This document shows, piece after piece, positions 29,024 to 39,263 of a DNA stretch of 64,000 nucleotides. Numbering within the stretch: position 1 is the first letter of the stretch; the number at the start of each line of letters is the position of its first letter. The notes beneath the pieces are model-generated. The model had not been told where the DNA came from. It saw only the letters and a program-made list of their open reading frames with translations, and made no database searches. Both the position numbers and the translations under genes were made by a program. The stretch is from Hyphomicrobiales bacterium (GTDB lineage: Bacteria; Pseudomonadota; Alphaproteobacteria; Rhizobiales; Rhizobiaceae), in contig UCKM01000010.1 of the NCBI GenBank assembly GCA_900473175.1, positions 62,001 to 126,000 of the forward strand. The letters run 5' to 3'.

Positions 29024-30409
29024 ATGCCTGTAGATATTCTGATGCCCGCGCTCTCGCCGACAATGGAAGAGGGCAAACTGTCCAAGTGGCTGAAAAAGGA
29101 AGGCGACAAGGTCACTTCCGGAGACGTGCTAGCAGAAATCGAGACCGACAAGGCGACGATGGAAGTGGAGGCCGTTGACGAAGGCACGATCGGCAAGATC
29201 GTCGTTCCGGAAGGCACCGACAATGTGAAAGTCAATTCGGTGATTGCCGTCCTGCTGGGGGAAGGCGAAAGCGCTGACACTGCAAGCGCGCCGAAGGCTG
29301 CGTCCGATGCACCCAAAGCCGAGGAAGCACCAAAGCAGGACGCTGCTGAAACCCAATCGGCAACGGTTCCCGCCGCACCAAAAACCGAAGTTGCGGCTGA
29401 TCCGGATATTCCGGCTGGTACGGAGATGGTCTCGACCACGGTCCGCGAAGCTTTGCGCGATGCGATGGCCGAAGAAATGCGCCGCGACCCCAATGTCTTC
29501 ATCATGGGCGAGGAAGTCGCCGAATATCAGGGCGCCTACAAGATTACACAAGGGTTGCTAGATGAGTTCGGCCCGCGCCGCGTTGTCGACACGCCCATCA
29601 CCGAGCATGGCTTTGCCGGCGTCGGCGTCGGCGCTGCGATGACCGGTCTGCGCCCGATCGTCGAATTCATGACCTTCAACTTCGCCATGCAGGCGATCGA
29701 CCAGATCATCAATTCGGCCGCCAAGACGCTTTATATGTCCGGCGGTCAGATGGGTGCGCCGATGGTCTTCCGCGGCCCGAGCGGTGCCGCTGCCCGTGTC
29801 GCTGCCCAGCACTCGCAGTGCTATGCCGCCTGGTACAGCCATATTCCCGGTCTGAAAGTCGTCATGCCCTACACCGCTGCCGACGCCAAGGGCCTGCTTA
29901 AGGCCGCCATCCGCGATCCCAATCCGGTCATTTTCCTTGAGAACGAGATTCTCTACGGCCATTCGTTCGATGTGCCGAAGCTTGACGATTTCGTGCTTCC
30001 GATCGGCAAGGCTCGAATTCACAAGAAAGGCACGGACGTAACACTGGTCTCGTTCGGTATCGGCATGAATTACACCGTCAAGGCCGCTGAAGAGCTTTCC
30101 AAGCTGGGTATCGACGCCGAGATCATCGATCTGCGTACCATCCGTCCGATGGATATTCCGACCGTCATTGAATCGGTGAAGAAGACCGGGCGTTGCGTCA
30201 CCATCGAGGAAGGCTATCCGCAGTCCTCCGTTGGCACTGAGATCGCTACACGCGTCATGCAGCAGGCGTTCGACTATCTAGATGCACCGGTGCTGACGAT
30301 TGCCGGGAAAGACGTGCCAATGCCTTACGCGGCAAATCTGGAAAAACTTGCCCTGCCAAGCGTCAAGGAAATCATCGATGCAGTAAAAGCTGTGACCTAC
30401 ACAGCGTAA
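29024..30409 (+). CDS. pdhB: Pyruvate dehydrogenase E1 component, beta subunit with lipoyl domain
   Basis: 461 residues from ATG 29024, served by GGGAGG. Residues 1-78 are a lipoyl domain with the modified Lys in [17 protein letters not shown]. An Ala/Pro/Glu-rich linker runs to about 125. The E1-beta domain follows ([20 protein letters not shown], then [15 protein letters not shown]) and ends with the transketolase C-domain. An E1-beta with its own lipoyl domain is a feature of alphaproteobacteria. The upstream frame from 28940 is not used, since it overlaps pdhA. Confidence 0.97.
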   Translation: MPVDILMPALSPTMEEGKLSKWLKKEGDKVTSGDVLAEIETDKATMEVEAVDEGTIGKIVVPEGTDNVKVNSVIAVLLGEGESADTASAPKAASDAPKAEEAPKQDAAETQSATVPAAPKTEVAADPDIPAGTEMVSTTVREALRDAMAEEMRRDPNVFIMGEEVAEYQGAYKITQGLLDEFGPRRVVDTPITEHGFAGVGVGAAMTGLRPIVEFMTFNFAMQAIDQIINSAAKTLYMSGGQMGAPMVFRGPSGAAARVAAQHSQCYAAWYSHIPGLKVVMPYTAADAKGLLKAAIRDPNPVIFLENEILYGHSFDVPKLDDFVLPIGKARIHKKGTDVTLVSFGIGMNYTVKAAEELSKLGIDAEIIDLRTIRPMDIPTVIESVKKTGRCVTIEEGYPQSSVGTEIATRVMQQAFDYLDAPVLTIAGKDVPMPYAANLEKLALPSVKEIIDAVKAVTYTA

Positions 30410-30424
30410 GGGGAGGAAACCGAT

Positions 30425-31789
30425 ATGCCGATCAATATCACCATGCCGGCGCTCTCTCCGACGATGGAGGAGGGCAATCTCTCCAAATGGCTCGTCAAGG
30501 AAGGCGACAAAGTGGGTCCCGGCGACGTCATCGCCGAGATCGAGACTGACAAGGCGACGATGGAAGTCGAGGCCGTCGATGAAGGCACTGTCGCCAAGAT
30601 CGTCGTTCCTGCGGGCACCGAAGGCGTCAAGGTCAATGCGCTGATCGCCATCCTGGCAGGCGAGGGCGAAGACGCCGCTACCGCCGCCAAAGGTGACGGT
30701 GCTGCTCCCAAGGCATCAGCCCCGCAGAAGGAAGAAGCGAAAGCGGAGGCAGTCCAAGCTGCAGCAAAGTCCGATGCCCCGAAGGCGGAAGCCGCACCCG
30801 CTGTGGCAACTCCGACCGCATCTGCTGCGCCCGCCAAATCTGGCGATCGACCCTTCTCATCGCCACTTGCCCGGCGCATCGCCAAGGATGCTGGTATCGA
30901 AATTGCGGGCGTTACGGGGTCTGGTCCGCACGGCCGCATTATCAAGAAGGATGTGGAGGCAGCAATTGCCGGCGGCGGCGCAAAGGCCGCTCCGGTGGTC
31001 GGAGCACCTGCGGCAGCAGCGCCAGCAGCGGCCAAGCCGATGTCCGACGATGCAGTGCTCAAGCTATTCGCGGAAGGCTCTTACGAACTCGTTCCGCACG
31101 ACGGGATGCGCAAGACGATTGCCAAACGTCTGGTCGAGGCCAAGTCCACGATCCCGCATTTCTACCTGACGCTTGATTGCGAGCTCGACGCACTGCTTGC
31201 TTTGCGCGCGCAGATCAACTCTGCGTCGCCGATGCGCAAGACCGAAAAGGGCGACGTGCCTGCCTACAAGCTGTCGGTCAACGACATGATCATCAAGGCG
31301 ATGGCTCTTGCCCTGCGCGACGTTCCGGAGGCGAATGTCTCGTGGACAGACGCCAACATGGTCAAGCACAAGCACTCCGATGTCGGGGTAGCCGTATCCA
31401 TCCCGGGAGGCCTGATCACCCCGATCATTCGCAATGCGGAAGAAAAGACGCTTTCCACCATTTCGAATGAGATGAAGGACCTCGCCAAGCGGGCGCGTGA
31501 TCGCAAGCTGAAACCCGAAGAATATCAGGGTGGTACGACGGCGGTATCAAATCTTGGCATGTTCGGCGTCAAGGATTTTGCTGCAATCGTCAATCCGCCG
31601 CATGCAACGATCCTGGCGATCGGCGCAGGCGAGGAGCGGGCAGTTGTCAAGAACGGCGAGATCAAGATTGCGACGATCATGTCGATAACGCTTTCGACCG
31701 ATCATCGCGCTGTTGACGGTGCCCTCGGTGCGGAACTGGCGCAAGCCTTCAAGCGCCATATCGAGAATCCGATGGGCATGCTGGTCTGA
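30425..31789 (+). CDS. pdhC: Dihydrolipoamide acetyltransferase (PDH E2)
   Basis: Core of the pyruvate dehydrogenase complex, 454 residues. One lipoyl domain (1-78, Lys in [13 protein letters not shown]), an Ala/Pro linker, a peripheral-subunit-binding domain (about 138-178: [29 protein letters not shown]), a second linker and the catalytic domain with [15 protein letters not shown], which carries the active-site His. The lipoyl domain is nearly identical to that of pdhB. Its start is 15 bases after pdhB. Confidence 0.97.
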   Translation: MPINITMPALSPTMEEGNLSKWLVKEGDKVGPGDVIAEIETDKATMEVEAVDEGTVAKIVVPAGTEGVKVNALIAILAGEGEDAATAAKGDGAAPKASAPQKEEAKAEAVQAAAKSDAPKAEAAPAVATPTASAAPAKSGDRPFSSPLARRIAKDAGIEIAGVTGSGPHGRIIKKDVEAAIAGGGAKAAPVVGAPAAAAPAAAKPMSDDAVLKLFAEGSYELVPHDGMRKTIAKRLVEAKSTIPHFYLTLDCELDALLALRAQINSASPMRKTEKGDVPAYKLSVNDMIIKAMALALRDVPEANVSWTDANMVKHKHSDVGVAVSIPGGLITPIIRNAEEKTLSTISNEMKDLAKRARDRKLKPEEYQGGTTAVSNLGMFGVKDFAAIVNPPHATILAIGAGEERAVVKNGEIKIATIMSITLSTDHRAVDGALGAELAQAFKRHIENPMGMLV

Positions 31790-31797
31790 GGAACGCC

Positions 31798-32436
31798 ATG
31801 AAAACGGTCCTCTGCTACGGTGACTCGCTGACTTGGGGATACATTCCCGACGGGTCGGGTCGTCACGCGTTCAAGGACCGCTGGCCGCACGTCCTGCAAG
31901 CCGAACTCGGCGATGCCGTTCATGTCATTGCTGACGGCCTGAATGGACGTACCACCGTGTTCGACGATCACATGTCCGGTTTCGAGCGTAATGGCGCCAA
32001 GACACTAACGACCACGCTTGGCACGCATTTTCCGCTCGATCTCGTGATCATCATGCTCGGCACCAACGACATGAAACACGTGCTTTGCGCCAATGCTTTT
32101 GGCGCCAAGCGCGGGATGCAGCGCCTGATCGAAATCGTCAGGACGACGCCCTACCAGTTCGATACCAAAGCCCCTGCCGTGATGATCATGTCGCCGCCGC
32201 CGCTCGGTGATATGGGCGGCGAGGAATTCGAGCTGATATTTGAAGGCGGCATCGAGCAATCACGCCTCCTCTCCGACTTTTACAGGGACGCGGCAAAGCT
32301 TGCAGATTGCACGTTTTTCGATGCGGGGTCAGTCGCAAAGACGTCATCCCTTGATGGCGTTCATCTTGATGCAGAAAACACACGGGCAATCGGCATGGCC
32401 ATTGCTCCCATCGTTCGAGACATACTCGATCTCTAA
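31798..32436 (+). CDS. SGNH/GDSL hydrolase (arylesterase-like)
   Basis: Serine esterase of the SGNH fold, 212 residues without a signal peptide. Block I is LCYGDSLTWGY (Ser nucleophile), the oxyanion Asn is in MLGTNDMKH, and the Asp-His pair is in SSLDGVHLDAENT near the C-terminus. It sits between pdhC (8 bases upstream) and lpdA (18 bases downstream) within the pdh operon. The same arrangement is found in other Rhizobiales, but I know of no established metabolic link. The physiological substrate is unknown. Confidence 0.88.
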   Translation: MKTVLCYGDSLTWGYIPDGSGRHAFKDRWPHVLQAELGDAVHVIADGLNGRTTVFDDHMSGFERNGAKTLTTTLGTHFPLDLVIIMLGTNDMKHVLCANAFGAKRGMQRLIEIVRTTPYQFDTKAPAVMIMSPPPLGDMGGEEFELIFEGGIEQSRLLSDFYRDAAKLADCTFFDAGSVAKTSSLDGVHLDAENTRAIGMAIAPIVRDILDL

Positions 32437-32454
32437 TCCAGGAGGACCAAGGTC

Positions 32455-33900
32455 TTGGCCAATAATTACGACGTGATCATCATTGGTTCGGGTCCCGGAG
32501 GCTACGTTACCGCCATTCGCTCCGCACAGCTCGGCTTCAAGACCGCAATCGTCGAGCGCGAACATCTCGGCGGCATTTGCCTGAACTGGGGCTGCATACC
32601 GACAAAGGCGCTGCTGCGTTCAGCCGAGATATTCCACTACGGCCAGCACGCCAAGGATTACGGCCTCACCATCGAGGGCAAGATTTCCGCCGACGTCAAA
32701 GCTGTCGTCCAGCGCTCGCGTGGTGTTTCCGCCCGCCTCAATGGTGGCGTCGGCTTCCTGATGAAGAAGAACAAGGTCGATGTGATCTGGGGCGAGGCCA
32801 AACTGTCGAAGCCTGGCGAAATCGTCGTCTCGAAAACCGCCAAGAAGCCGATGGAACCGCAAAATCCGGTGCCGAAGAACACGCTTGGCGAGGGTACTTA
32901 TTCGGCTAAGCATATTATCCTGGCCACTGGTGCGCGTCCGCGGGCCTTGCCAGGCATCGAGCCAGACGGCAAGCTGATCTGGACCTATTTCGAAGCGATG
33001 GTGCCGCCTGAGGTGCCAAAATCCCTGGTCGTCATGGGTTCTGGCGCAATCGGTATTGAATTCGCTTCGTTCTATCGAACCATGGGCGCCGAGGTAACTG
33101 TCGTTGAGCTCTTGCCGACCGTCATGCCGGTAGAAGACGCCGAGATTTCCGCGATTGCCCGCAAGCAGTTCGAGAAGCAAGGCATGAAGATCATCACCGA
33201 TGCCAAGGTAACCAAGGTTGAGAAGGCGGCCAATTCCATCACCGCACATGTCGAAACCAAGGATGGGAAGATCGAGAAGATCACGGCAGAGCGGCTGATC
33301 TCGGCCGTTGGCGTGCAGGGCAACATCGAAAATCTCGGACTTGAGGCTTTGGGTGTTAAGACCGACCGTGGCTGCATCGTGACCGATGGCTATGGCAGGA
33401 CCAATGTCGCGGGCATCTATGCTATCGGTGACGTCGCCGGTCCGCCCATGCTTGCACACAAGGCCGAGCATGAAGGCGTCATCTGCGTCGAAAAGATTGC
33501 CAACGTTCCGGGCGTCCATGCGCTCGAGAAGGACAAGATCCCCGGCTGTACCTATTGCCAGCCGCAGGTCGCTTCGGTCGGGCTCACTGAAGAGAAAGCC
33601 AAGGAAAATGGTCGGGAAATCCGGGTTGGCCGCTTCCAGTTTGCCGCAAACGGCAAGGCGATTGCGCTGGGAGAGGATCAGGGCCTGGTCAAGACCATCT
33701 TCGACAAGAAGACGGGCCAGTTGATCGGCGCCCACATGGTTGGCGCGGAGGTGACCGAACTTATCCAGGGGTTCGTGGTTGCCATGAATCTCGAAACCAC
33801 CGAGGAAGAGTTGATGCATACGATCTTCCCGCATCCGACCTTGTCGGAAATGATGAAGGAAAGCGTGCTGGATGCCTATGGCCGCGTGTTGAACGCATAA
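32455..33900 (+). CDS. lpdA: Dihydrolipoamide dehydrogenase (E3)
   Basis: FAD/NAD-dependent enzyme that reoxidises dihydrolipoamide in the PDH complex, 481 residues. The FAD loop is IIGSGPGGYVTAIRSAQLG, the redox disulfide is GGICLNWGCIPTKALL, the NAD-binding motif is MGSGAIGIEFASFY, and the catalytic His is in FPHPTLSEMMKE. The start is TTG at 32455, placed nine bases after GGAGG (32441-32445); no ATG is available nearby. It is the last catalytic gene of the pdh operon. Confidence 0.96.
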   Translation: MANNYDVIIIGSGPGGYVTAIRSAQLGFKTAIVEREHLGGICLNWGCIPTKALLRSAEIFHYGQHAKDYGLTIEGKISADVKAVVQRSRGVSARLNGGVGFLMKKNKVDVIWGEAKLSKPGEIVVSKTAKKPMEPQNPVPKNTLGEGTYSAKHIILATGARPRALPGIEPDGKLIWTYFEAMVPPEVPKSLVVMGSGAIGIEFASFYRTMGAEVTVVELLPTVMPVEDAEISAIARKQFEKQGMKIITDAKVTKVEKAANSITAHVETKDGKIEKITAERLISAVGVQGNIENLGLEALGVKTDRGCIVTDGYGRTNVAGIYAIGDVAGPPMLAHKAEHEGVICVEKIANVPGVHALEKDKIPGCTYCQPQVASVGLTEEKAKENGREIRVGRFQFAANGKAIALGEDQGLVKTIFDKKTGQLIGAHMVGAEVTELIQGFVVAMNLETTEEELMHTIFPHPTLSEMMKESVLDAYGRVLNA

Positions 33901-33916
33901 CAGGATTGTTGACCGG

Positions 33917-34177
33917 TTGATTATCAACGACAGCAAACCCTGGACCGGCCTCGCATGGGCGGTTCTCAAATGGTCGACGATCATCGGCGTCCTGATTGGG
34001 TTTGTGCCTGCCGCCTTGAGTCTCCTCTCCGGTAACACCATATCGGTGAACGGAACGGCGATTGGCGGCTGGACCGGTGTCTGGATTGTGACACTTGCCT
34101 GTGGGTTGGGTGGTTTTCTTTTCGGTGCTATATGGGCTTTGGTGCTTCGCGCCATTGCGATCGCATCAGGGCGCTAG
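33917..34177 (+). CDS. Small two-helix membrane protein, unknown function
   Basis: An 86-residue frame with two hydrophobic segments: STIIGVLIGFVPAALSLLSG near the middle and VWIVTLACGLGGFLFGAIWA near the C-terminus. It starts at TTG 33917, 17 bases after lpdA, and ends 16 bases before the next membrane-protein gene. Spacing and strand suggest cotranscription with lpdA and lipA. I do not recognise a family. The start codon is uncertain because there is no ATG. Confidence 0.6.
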   Translation: MIINDSKPWTGLAWAVLKWSTIIGVLIGFVPAALSLLSGNTISVNGTAIGGWTGVWIVTLACGLGGFLFGAIWALVLRAIAIASGR

Positions 34178-34192
34178 CGAGGGATAAACGAA

Positions 34193-34471
34193 ATGGATCA
34201 ACCAGTCGGTATCATGGGCATGCCCGGTGTAGGTTTCTTCGGCATGCTGGTCATCGGTTTCATCGCGGGCTATATCGCCGAAAGAGCGATGAACCGCGAC
34301 CACGGCCTCTTTACGAACATTCTCGTCGGCATAGCCGGGTCATTTGTCGGGGGCACGCTGGCTGGGCTATTGAACTTCCAGTTCTATGGCTTTCTCGGAA
34401 ATCTGATCGTCGCGACTGCGGGTGCGCTCCTCATTCTATGGGTGTTTGGCAAAGCCAGGCCCGCGAACTAG
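34193..34471 (+). CDS. GlsB/YeaQ/YmgE family stress-response membrane protein
   Basis: A 92-residue inner-membrane protein with three hydrophobic segments and the family's glycine-rich pattern: FFGMLVIGFIAGYIAERAM, then NILVGIAGSFVGGTLAG, then LIVATAGALLILWVFG. Members of this transglycosylase-associated family are small stress-induced proteins with no established enzymatic role. It lies 22 bases upstream of lipA. Confidence 0.85.
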   Translation: MDQPVGIMGMPGVGFFGMLVIGFIAGYIAERAMNRDHGLFTNILVGIAGSFVGGTLAGLLNFQFYGFLGNLIVATAGALLILWVFGKARPAN

Positions 34472-34492
34472 ATAATGAACTAGGAAATAATA

Positions 34493-35458
34493 ATGGTCAC
34501 GGTACTCGACACGATCGATCAGAAGCGACGCCTCCGGCATCCGGAGAAGGCGCACCGTCCAGATTCAGAGATATTGAAGAAGCCCGATTGGATCAGGGTC
34601 AAGGCACCCGTATCAAAAGGCTATGCGGAAACGCGTGACATTGTGCGATCGCACAACCTCGTCACCGTGTGTGAGGAAGCGGGTTGCCCGAACATCGGCG
34701 AGTGCTGGGACAAGAAACACGCAACATTCATGATCATGGGCGAGATATGCACGCGCGCCTGCGCGTTCTGCAACGTCGCGACCGGCCTGCCGAAAGCGCT
34801 CGATCCGAATGAGCCGGAAAATGTGGGCAAAGCCGTCAAGAAGATGGGCCTGACGCACGTGGTCATAACGTCGGTTGACCGCGATGACCTTGCGGATGGT
34901 GGCGCGCAGCATTTTGCCGACGTCATCCATGCGATCCGCCGCATATCGCCGGGAACGACCATCGAGATCCTGACGCCGGACTTTCTGCGCAAGGAAGGCG
35001 CACTTGAAATTGTGGTAGCCGCCCGTCCTGATGTGTTCAACCACAACCTGGAAACGGTTCCTTCTAATTACCTCAAGGTCCGTCCGGGTGCCCGCTATTT
35101 CCACTCGATCCGCCTGTTGCAGCGCGTGAAGGAACTCGACCCGACGATCTTCACCAAATCCGGCATCATGGTCGGGCTCGGCGAGGAGCGGAACGAAGTG
35201 TTGCAGTTGATGGATGACCTTCGCTCTGCGGACGTCGACTTCATGACGATCGGCCAATATCTGCAGCCGACGCGCAAGCATCATGCCGTGCTCAACTATG
35301 TGACGCCTGACGAGTTCAAATCGTACGCGACAATTGCCAAGACCAAGGGCTTCCTCGTCGTCGCTTCGAGCCCGCTGACCCGCTCATCGCATCACGCCGG
35401 CGAGGATTTTGCCAGGTTAAGGGCTGCACGCGAGGCATTGCACGCAGGCCGCAGCTAA
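34493..35458 (+). CDS. lipA: Lipoyl synthase
   Basis: Radical-SAM enzyme that inserts sulfur into octanoyl groups to form lipoate, the cofactor of the PDH lipoyl domains encoded just upstream. 321 residues. Both iron-sulfur sites are intact: the N-terminal auxiliary cluster ([14 protein letters not shown]) and the radical-SAM motif [13 protein letters not shown]. The C-terminal [15 protein letters not shown] contains the conserved RSS element. The close link to pdh genes fits its role. Confidence 0.97.
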   Translation: MVTVLDTIDQKRRLRHPEKAHRPDSEILKKPDWIRVKAPVSKGYAETRDIVRSHNLVTVCEEAGCPNIGECWDKKHATFMIMGEICTRACAFCNVATGLPKALDPNEPENVGKAVKKMGLTHVVITSVDRDDLADGGAQHFADVIHAIRRISPGTTIEILTPDFLRKEGALEIVVAARPDVFNHNLETVPSNYLKVRPGARYFHSIRLLQRVKELDPTIFTKSGIMVGLGEERNEVLQLMDDLRSADVDFMTIGQYLQPTRKHHAVLNYVTPDEFKSYATIAKTKGFLVVASSPLTRSSHHAGEDFARLRAAREALHAGRS

Positions 35459-35461
35459 TCC

Positions 35462-35938
35462 ATGCCGAAATTCGAGACGAGTCGTCCTGTCGTCCATCGA
35501 GCCGAGGAGATGTTCGATCTCGTCGCGGACGTCGAGACCTATCCCCAGTTCCTGCCGATGTGCGAGAGCCTGAAGGTGCGCTCGCGTAAGGAAAGTCACG
35601 GCAAGACTTTGCTGATCGCCGACATGACGGTTGGGTACAAGCTCATCCGCGAAACCTTCACCAGCCAGGTTCTCCTGAAGCCGCACGAAAAGGTCATCCT
35701 GACCAAATATATCGACGGACCGTTTCGCTATCTCGATAACCGATGGCAGTTTGTTCCGGCCGAAAATCCAGATCATTCCGTCGTGAAGTTCTACATCGAC
35801 TATGAGTTCAAAAGCCGGACGCTTGGCTTTGTCATGGGATCGATGTTCGACATTGCGTTTCGGAAATTTACCGAAGCGTTTGAAAAGCGGGCCGATGCGA
35901 TATATGGCAGGGGCGAGACATCACCGGCTCTAAGGTAA
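35462..35938 (+). CDS. Coq10/RatA-type START-domain protein
   Basis: A 158-residue START-fold protein. The opening RPVVHRAEEMFDLVADVETY followed by PQFLPMC is characteristic of the Coq10/RatA (polyketide cyclase-like) family, which binds ubiquinone in respiratory organisms; some gammaproteobacterial members act as the RatA toxin. In this group a ubiquinone-binding role is the more likely one. It starts three bases after lipA and is followed by a GNAT gene, all on one strand. Confidence 0.88.
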   Translation: MPKFETSRPVVHRAEEMFDLVADVETYPQFLPMCESLKVRSRKESHGKTLLIADMTVGYKLIRETFTSQVLLKPHEKVILTKYIDGPFRYLDNRWQFVPAENPDHSVVKFYIDYEFKSRTLGFVMGSMFDIAFRKFTEAFEKRADAIYGRGETSPALR

Positions 35939-35945
35939 TTATGTA

Positions 35946-36380
35946 ATGCGACACGAAGATCCAGATTATCAGGTTCACATCGGAACCCCTTCGGTGGAAG
36001 ACTACAGGCGGCTGCGCGAAGTCGCTGGTCTGAGTCCCAAGAGCCAGGAAGCCGCGGAAAAGGGCCTCCCAAACACCGTCTATGCCGCAACGGTTCGCTA
36101 TCACGCTGATACTGTCGCGATGGGCCGCATTGTTGGCGACAATGGATGTTTCTATCAGGTGGTCGACATCGCCGTTGATCCGGAACATCAGGGCAAGGGT
36201 CTCGGCAAGGTAATTGTCGCGCACCTGGTCGATTTCCTGCAAGCCGAGGCGCCTGACGGGGCCTATGTAAGCCTCATCGCCGACGGTCCCGCACAATACC
36301 TTTATTCGAAATTCGGCTTTCGGCCGGTTATGCCCGAATCGATCGGCATGGCGCTTTATGTAAAGCGACCCGGGGATTAG
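35946..36380 (+). CDS. GNAT-family N-acetyltransferase
   Basis: A 144-residue acetyltransferase. The acetyl-CoA loop is IAVDPEHQGKGLGKVIV around residues 75-91, after GDNGCFYQVVDIAV; the end YLYSKFGFRPVMPESIGMAL is typical. It is seven bases after the coq10-like gene and overlaps the convergent pncC by four bases. The substrate cannot be told from sequence. Confidence 0.88.
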   Translation: MRHEDPDYQVHIGTPSVEDYRRLREVAGLSPKSQEAAEKGLPNTVYAATVRYHADTVAMGRIVGDNGCFYQVVDIAVDPEHQGKGLGKVIVAHLVDFLQAEAPDGAYVSLIADGPAQYLYSKFGFRPVMPESIGMALYVKRPGD

Positions 36381-36874
36381 CTTTCCGAGAGCGCTTTCAG
36401 TATCATGTCGAGCGCGGTGTCGACTGCAGCATGGCGGATCGATGCGCGCCCATTGTCATTAAATACATGGCGGACTGCAAAGGGTTGCGCTCCCTTGCGC
36501 GCCAGACCAAACCATACAAGCCCCACGGGCTTCGCCAGCGAACCACCGCCGGGTCCCGCAACGCCGGTGACTGACACTGCGATCCCAGCGCGGGAATGCC
36601 GAAGTGCACCTTCCGCCATGGCCAGCGCAACCTCTTCCGATACGGCGCCATGCGCAACGATCAATTCATTTGGTATGCCCAGCATCTCGTGCTTGGCCTC
36701 GTTTGAATAGGTGACGAAACCGCGATCAAAGACATCCGAGGAACCGGCAATATCGGTCAAGGCGGCCGCAACCAGCCCCCCAGTGCAGGACTCGGCCGTA
36801 GCACCCAGAATGCCGTTGCGTCGGCAGGCCTCAAGAACGGCGATGGCCTTTACTTCAGCAATCAGCCCGCTCAT
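36377..36874 (-). CDS. pncC: CinA C-terminal-type nicotinamide-nucleotide amidase
   Basis: Stand-alone amidohydrolase of 165 residues that deamidates NMN to NaMN for NAD recycling. Key segments are [19 protein letters not shown] (Ser/Thr motif), [14 protein letters not shown] with the catalytic Lys, and [20 protein letters not shown]. It has only the C-terminal domain of CinA, with no MoaB-like N-domain. Its ATG overlaps the ispDF stop by four bases, so the two are coupled. Confidence 0.93.
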   Translation of the reverse strand: MSGLIAEVKAIAVLEACRRNGILGATAESCTGGLVAAALTDIAGSSDVFDRGFVTYSNEAKHEMLGIPNELIVAHGAVSEEVALAMAEGALRHSRAGIAVSVTGVAGPGGGSLAKPVGLVWFGLARKGAQPFAVRHVFNDNGRASIRHAAVDTALDMILKALSES

Positions 36875-38091
36875 TCCGGCAATCCTCCGGGATAAATCAC
36901 CGAGGCCGTGGCAATTGCCGCAATGCCTTCTTTTCGGCCGATAAAACCGAGCTTTTCGTTCGTCGTTGCCTTGATCGAGATTCGGTCAGAAGAAATACCC
37001 AGCATTTTCGCTAATGCCGCCGTCATCGCTTCCCGGTGAGGGCCTACCTTCGGCGCTTCGCAGATCAGCGTGATATCCGCATTGGCAATGCGCCCGCCAG
37101 CCTCCTTCACGAGTTTCACGGCGTGTTCCACGAAAATATGGGAAGCCGCGTCTTTCCACTTTGGATCGGAAGGCGGAAAATGTGTGCCGATGTCGCCTGC
37201 GCCCCGGGTCGCCAGCAAGGCATCGGTCAGCGCATGCAATGCCACGTCTGCGTCGGAATGGCCCGACAGCTTATGGTCATGATCGATGAATACTCCAGCC
37301 AGCATTACTCCATTGCCGGGCTCGAATGCATGGACATCATACCCGTTGCCGGTGCGCACGTCAGGATAGGCGGAATGCTGCTTTGAGAGCCGATCATCTG
37401 CCATGTCGATATCCTTAGCCCAGGTCAGTTTCGTATTATCTGCCGAACCTTCCACGATCCGGACTGGCAAGCCATGCCATTCGGCGATGGCCGAATCGTC
37501 GGTGAAATCGGAGCGCCCGGCCGCAAAGGCCGCATCATGTGCCGCAAGGATCGGCTCGAACGGAAAGGCCTGCGGTGTCTGCGCTGCGTAGAGGCCCGCG
37601 CGTGGTACGGTCGCACTGACCATTGCGTCATGTCCTGCCGCCTTCAATGTATCCGAGACTGCAAGGACCGGCAGGACGCCGATATGCGGCGTCAGGTTGA
37701 ACACGACCCTCTCCAGAAGATCGGCGGATATGAATGGACGCACACCATCGTGAATCAGCACATGGTCTGGAGAAATGTCCTTGAGCGCCAGCAGCCCGAG
37801 GCGGGTCGATTCCTGCCGCGTCGGACCGCCGGTGACTGTAACCACAGCCGAAGCATAGTCACCAAGCGCCTGCGCGAAGAGTGTGGCATCCTCCTTGTGG
37901 ATCACGACAACGACATCATCGATCAACGGGCAATCAAGAAAAGCACGCACGGTATGCGCCAGAACGGCTTCACCGCCGATCTTGCGATATTGCTTTGGTC
38001 CTTCAACGCTTTGGCCCGCACGCTCCCCGCGCCCGGCCGCCACGATGACCGCAGCCACCCGCGATTGCTTGTTTTCAGTCTTGCCCGCCAC
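36871..38091 (-). CDS. ispDF: Bifunctional MEP-pathway enzyme IspDF
   Basis: 406-residue fusion for isoprenoid synthesis. The IspD half (about 10-235) makes CDP-methylerythritol and has the CTP loop [13 protein letters not shown], plus [11 protein letters not shown] and [10 protein letters not shown]. The IspF half (about 245-406) forms the cyclodiphosphate and has the metal ligands in [10 protein letters not shown] with [15 protein letters not shown] and [10 protein letters not shown]. Such fusions are common in alphaproteobacteria. The start is GTG at 38091. It is divergent from dusB across 157 bases containing two GAAGCGGC repeats. Confidence 0.96.
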   Translation of the reverse strand: MAGKTENKQSRVAAVIVAAGRGERAGQSVEGPKQYRKIGGEAVLAHTVRAFLDCPLIDDVVVVIHKEDATLFAQALGDYASAVVTVTGGPTRQESTRLGLLALKDISPDHVLIHDGVRPFISADLLERVVFNLTPHIGVLPVLAVSDTLKAAGHDAMVSATVPRAGLYAAQTPQAFPFEPILAAHDAAFAAGRSDFTDDSAIAEWHGLPVRIVEGSADNTKLTWAKDIDMADDRLSKQHSAYPDVRTGNGYDVHAFEPGNGVMLAGVFIDHDHKLSGHSDADVALHALTDALLATRGAGDIGTHFPPSDPKWKDAASHIFVEHAVKLVKEAGGRIANADITLICEAPKVGPHREAMTAALAKMLGISSDRISIKATTNEKLGFIGRKEGIAAIATASVIYPGGLPE

Positions 38092-38248
38092 ACTTTTCTC
38101 CGTGATGCCTCATTCCGTTACCCTTTGCCGTGGTGAAAGGCCAGAGCTTTGAACAGGAAGAAGGTCGAAATCAGGTCACGAAGCGGCGCACTTTGCCTTG
38201 CGAAGCGGCACGATCCTGTCTAAAGGGTAGGCTATTGTAAAATTGCAT

Positions 38249-39262
38249 ATGAAACAGGCAGAGCCAGTGATTGATCTAACAGCACCACTGCACGTTGGCG
38301 GCGTGAAATTGCGCAACCGGGTTTTCCTGGCGCCGATGTCGGGCGTATCTGATCTCCCGTTCCGACAATTGGCCTGGCAGGCAGGGGCGGGCATGGTCGT
38401 GTCGGAGATGGTGGCCAGCGCTGAGCTTTGCACGCGGGAACGTGGCAATTTGCTTCGCCTCAAGGGCGATGGGCTTGGCACGCATGTGGTGCAGATCGCC
38501 GGCCGCGAAGCCAAGTGGATGGCAGAAGCGGCGCGGATTGCTGAGGGCGAGGGCGCCCATATTATCGATATAAATATGGGTTGCCCTGCAAAGAAGGTGA
38601 CCGGCGGACTTTCGGGTTCGGCATTGATGCGCGACCTGGACCATGCGCTGACATTGATCGAAGCGACGGTCGCTGCTGTCAGCAGTCCTGTAACGCTGAA
38701 AATGCGGCTCGGCTGGGATGACTCAACCATCAACGCTCCGGAGCTGGCGGCACGCGCAGAGCACGCTGGCATCCAAATGGTAACTGTCCACGGTCGCACG
38801 CGCTGTCAGTTCTACGAAGGCAAGGCGGACTGGCATGCCATTCGCGCCGTCAAGGAGGCGGTGTCGGTCCCGGTTGTCGCCAATGGCGACGTTCTAAATC
38901 CGGACGATGCGGCATCGATCCTTGACGCTTCGGGTGCCGACGCTGTGATGGTCGGGCGCGGATCGTACGGTCAACCCTGGCTTCCCGGGACAATTGCTCA
39001 AGGTCTGAGACACGGCACGAGTGATGTTATCGCCGATTATGCCGTTGCACACTATGAAGCCATGCTCACCCACTACGGCGAACCCACGGGCATTCGTCAT
39101 GCACGCAAACATCTCGGGTGGTACCTTGAGATGCATGGCGTCGATATATCGACGGTGGAGCGTGGTTCGATCATGACAGAAAACAATCCACGCCAGGTTG
39201 CGCGTCGCTTGCATGCAGCGCTCTGCCGCACCAACGCAGCAAACATGAAAAGGGTAGCCTAA
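38249..39262 (+). CDS. dusB: tRNA-dihydrouridine synthase DusB (NifR3)
   Basis: FMN enzyme that reduces uridines in tRNA, 337 residues from ATG 38249. Motifs are [36 protein letters not shown] with the catalytic Cys, [24 protein letters not shown] and [12 protein letters not shown]. In rhizobia it is the first gene of the nifR3-ntrB-ntrC operon and is usually cotranscribed with the nitrogen regulators; ntrB starts one base after its stop here. Confidence 0.95.
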   Translation: MKQAEPVIDLTAPLHVGGVKLRNRVFLAPMSGVSDLPFRQLAWQAGAGMVVSEMVASAELCTRERGNLLRLKGDGLGTHVVQIAGREAKWMAEAARIAEGEGAHIIDINMGCPAKKVTGGLSGSALMRDLDHALTLIEATVAAVSSPVTLKMRLGWDDSTINAPELAARAEHAGIQMVTVHGRTRCQFYEGKADWHAIRAVKEAVSVPVVANGDVLNPDDAASILDASGADAVMVGRGSYGQPWLPGTIAQGLRHGTSDVIADYAVAHYEAMLTHYGEPTGIRHARKHLGWYLEMHGVDISTVERGSIMTENNPRQVARRLHAALCRTNAANMKRVA

Positions 39263-39263
39263 G

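Noticed and set aside
32620-34155. A 511-codon open frame antisense to lpdA.
   Set aside because: It is a shadow of a clear lpdA gene in GC-rich DNA, with no start signal or domain.
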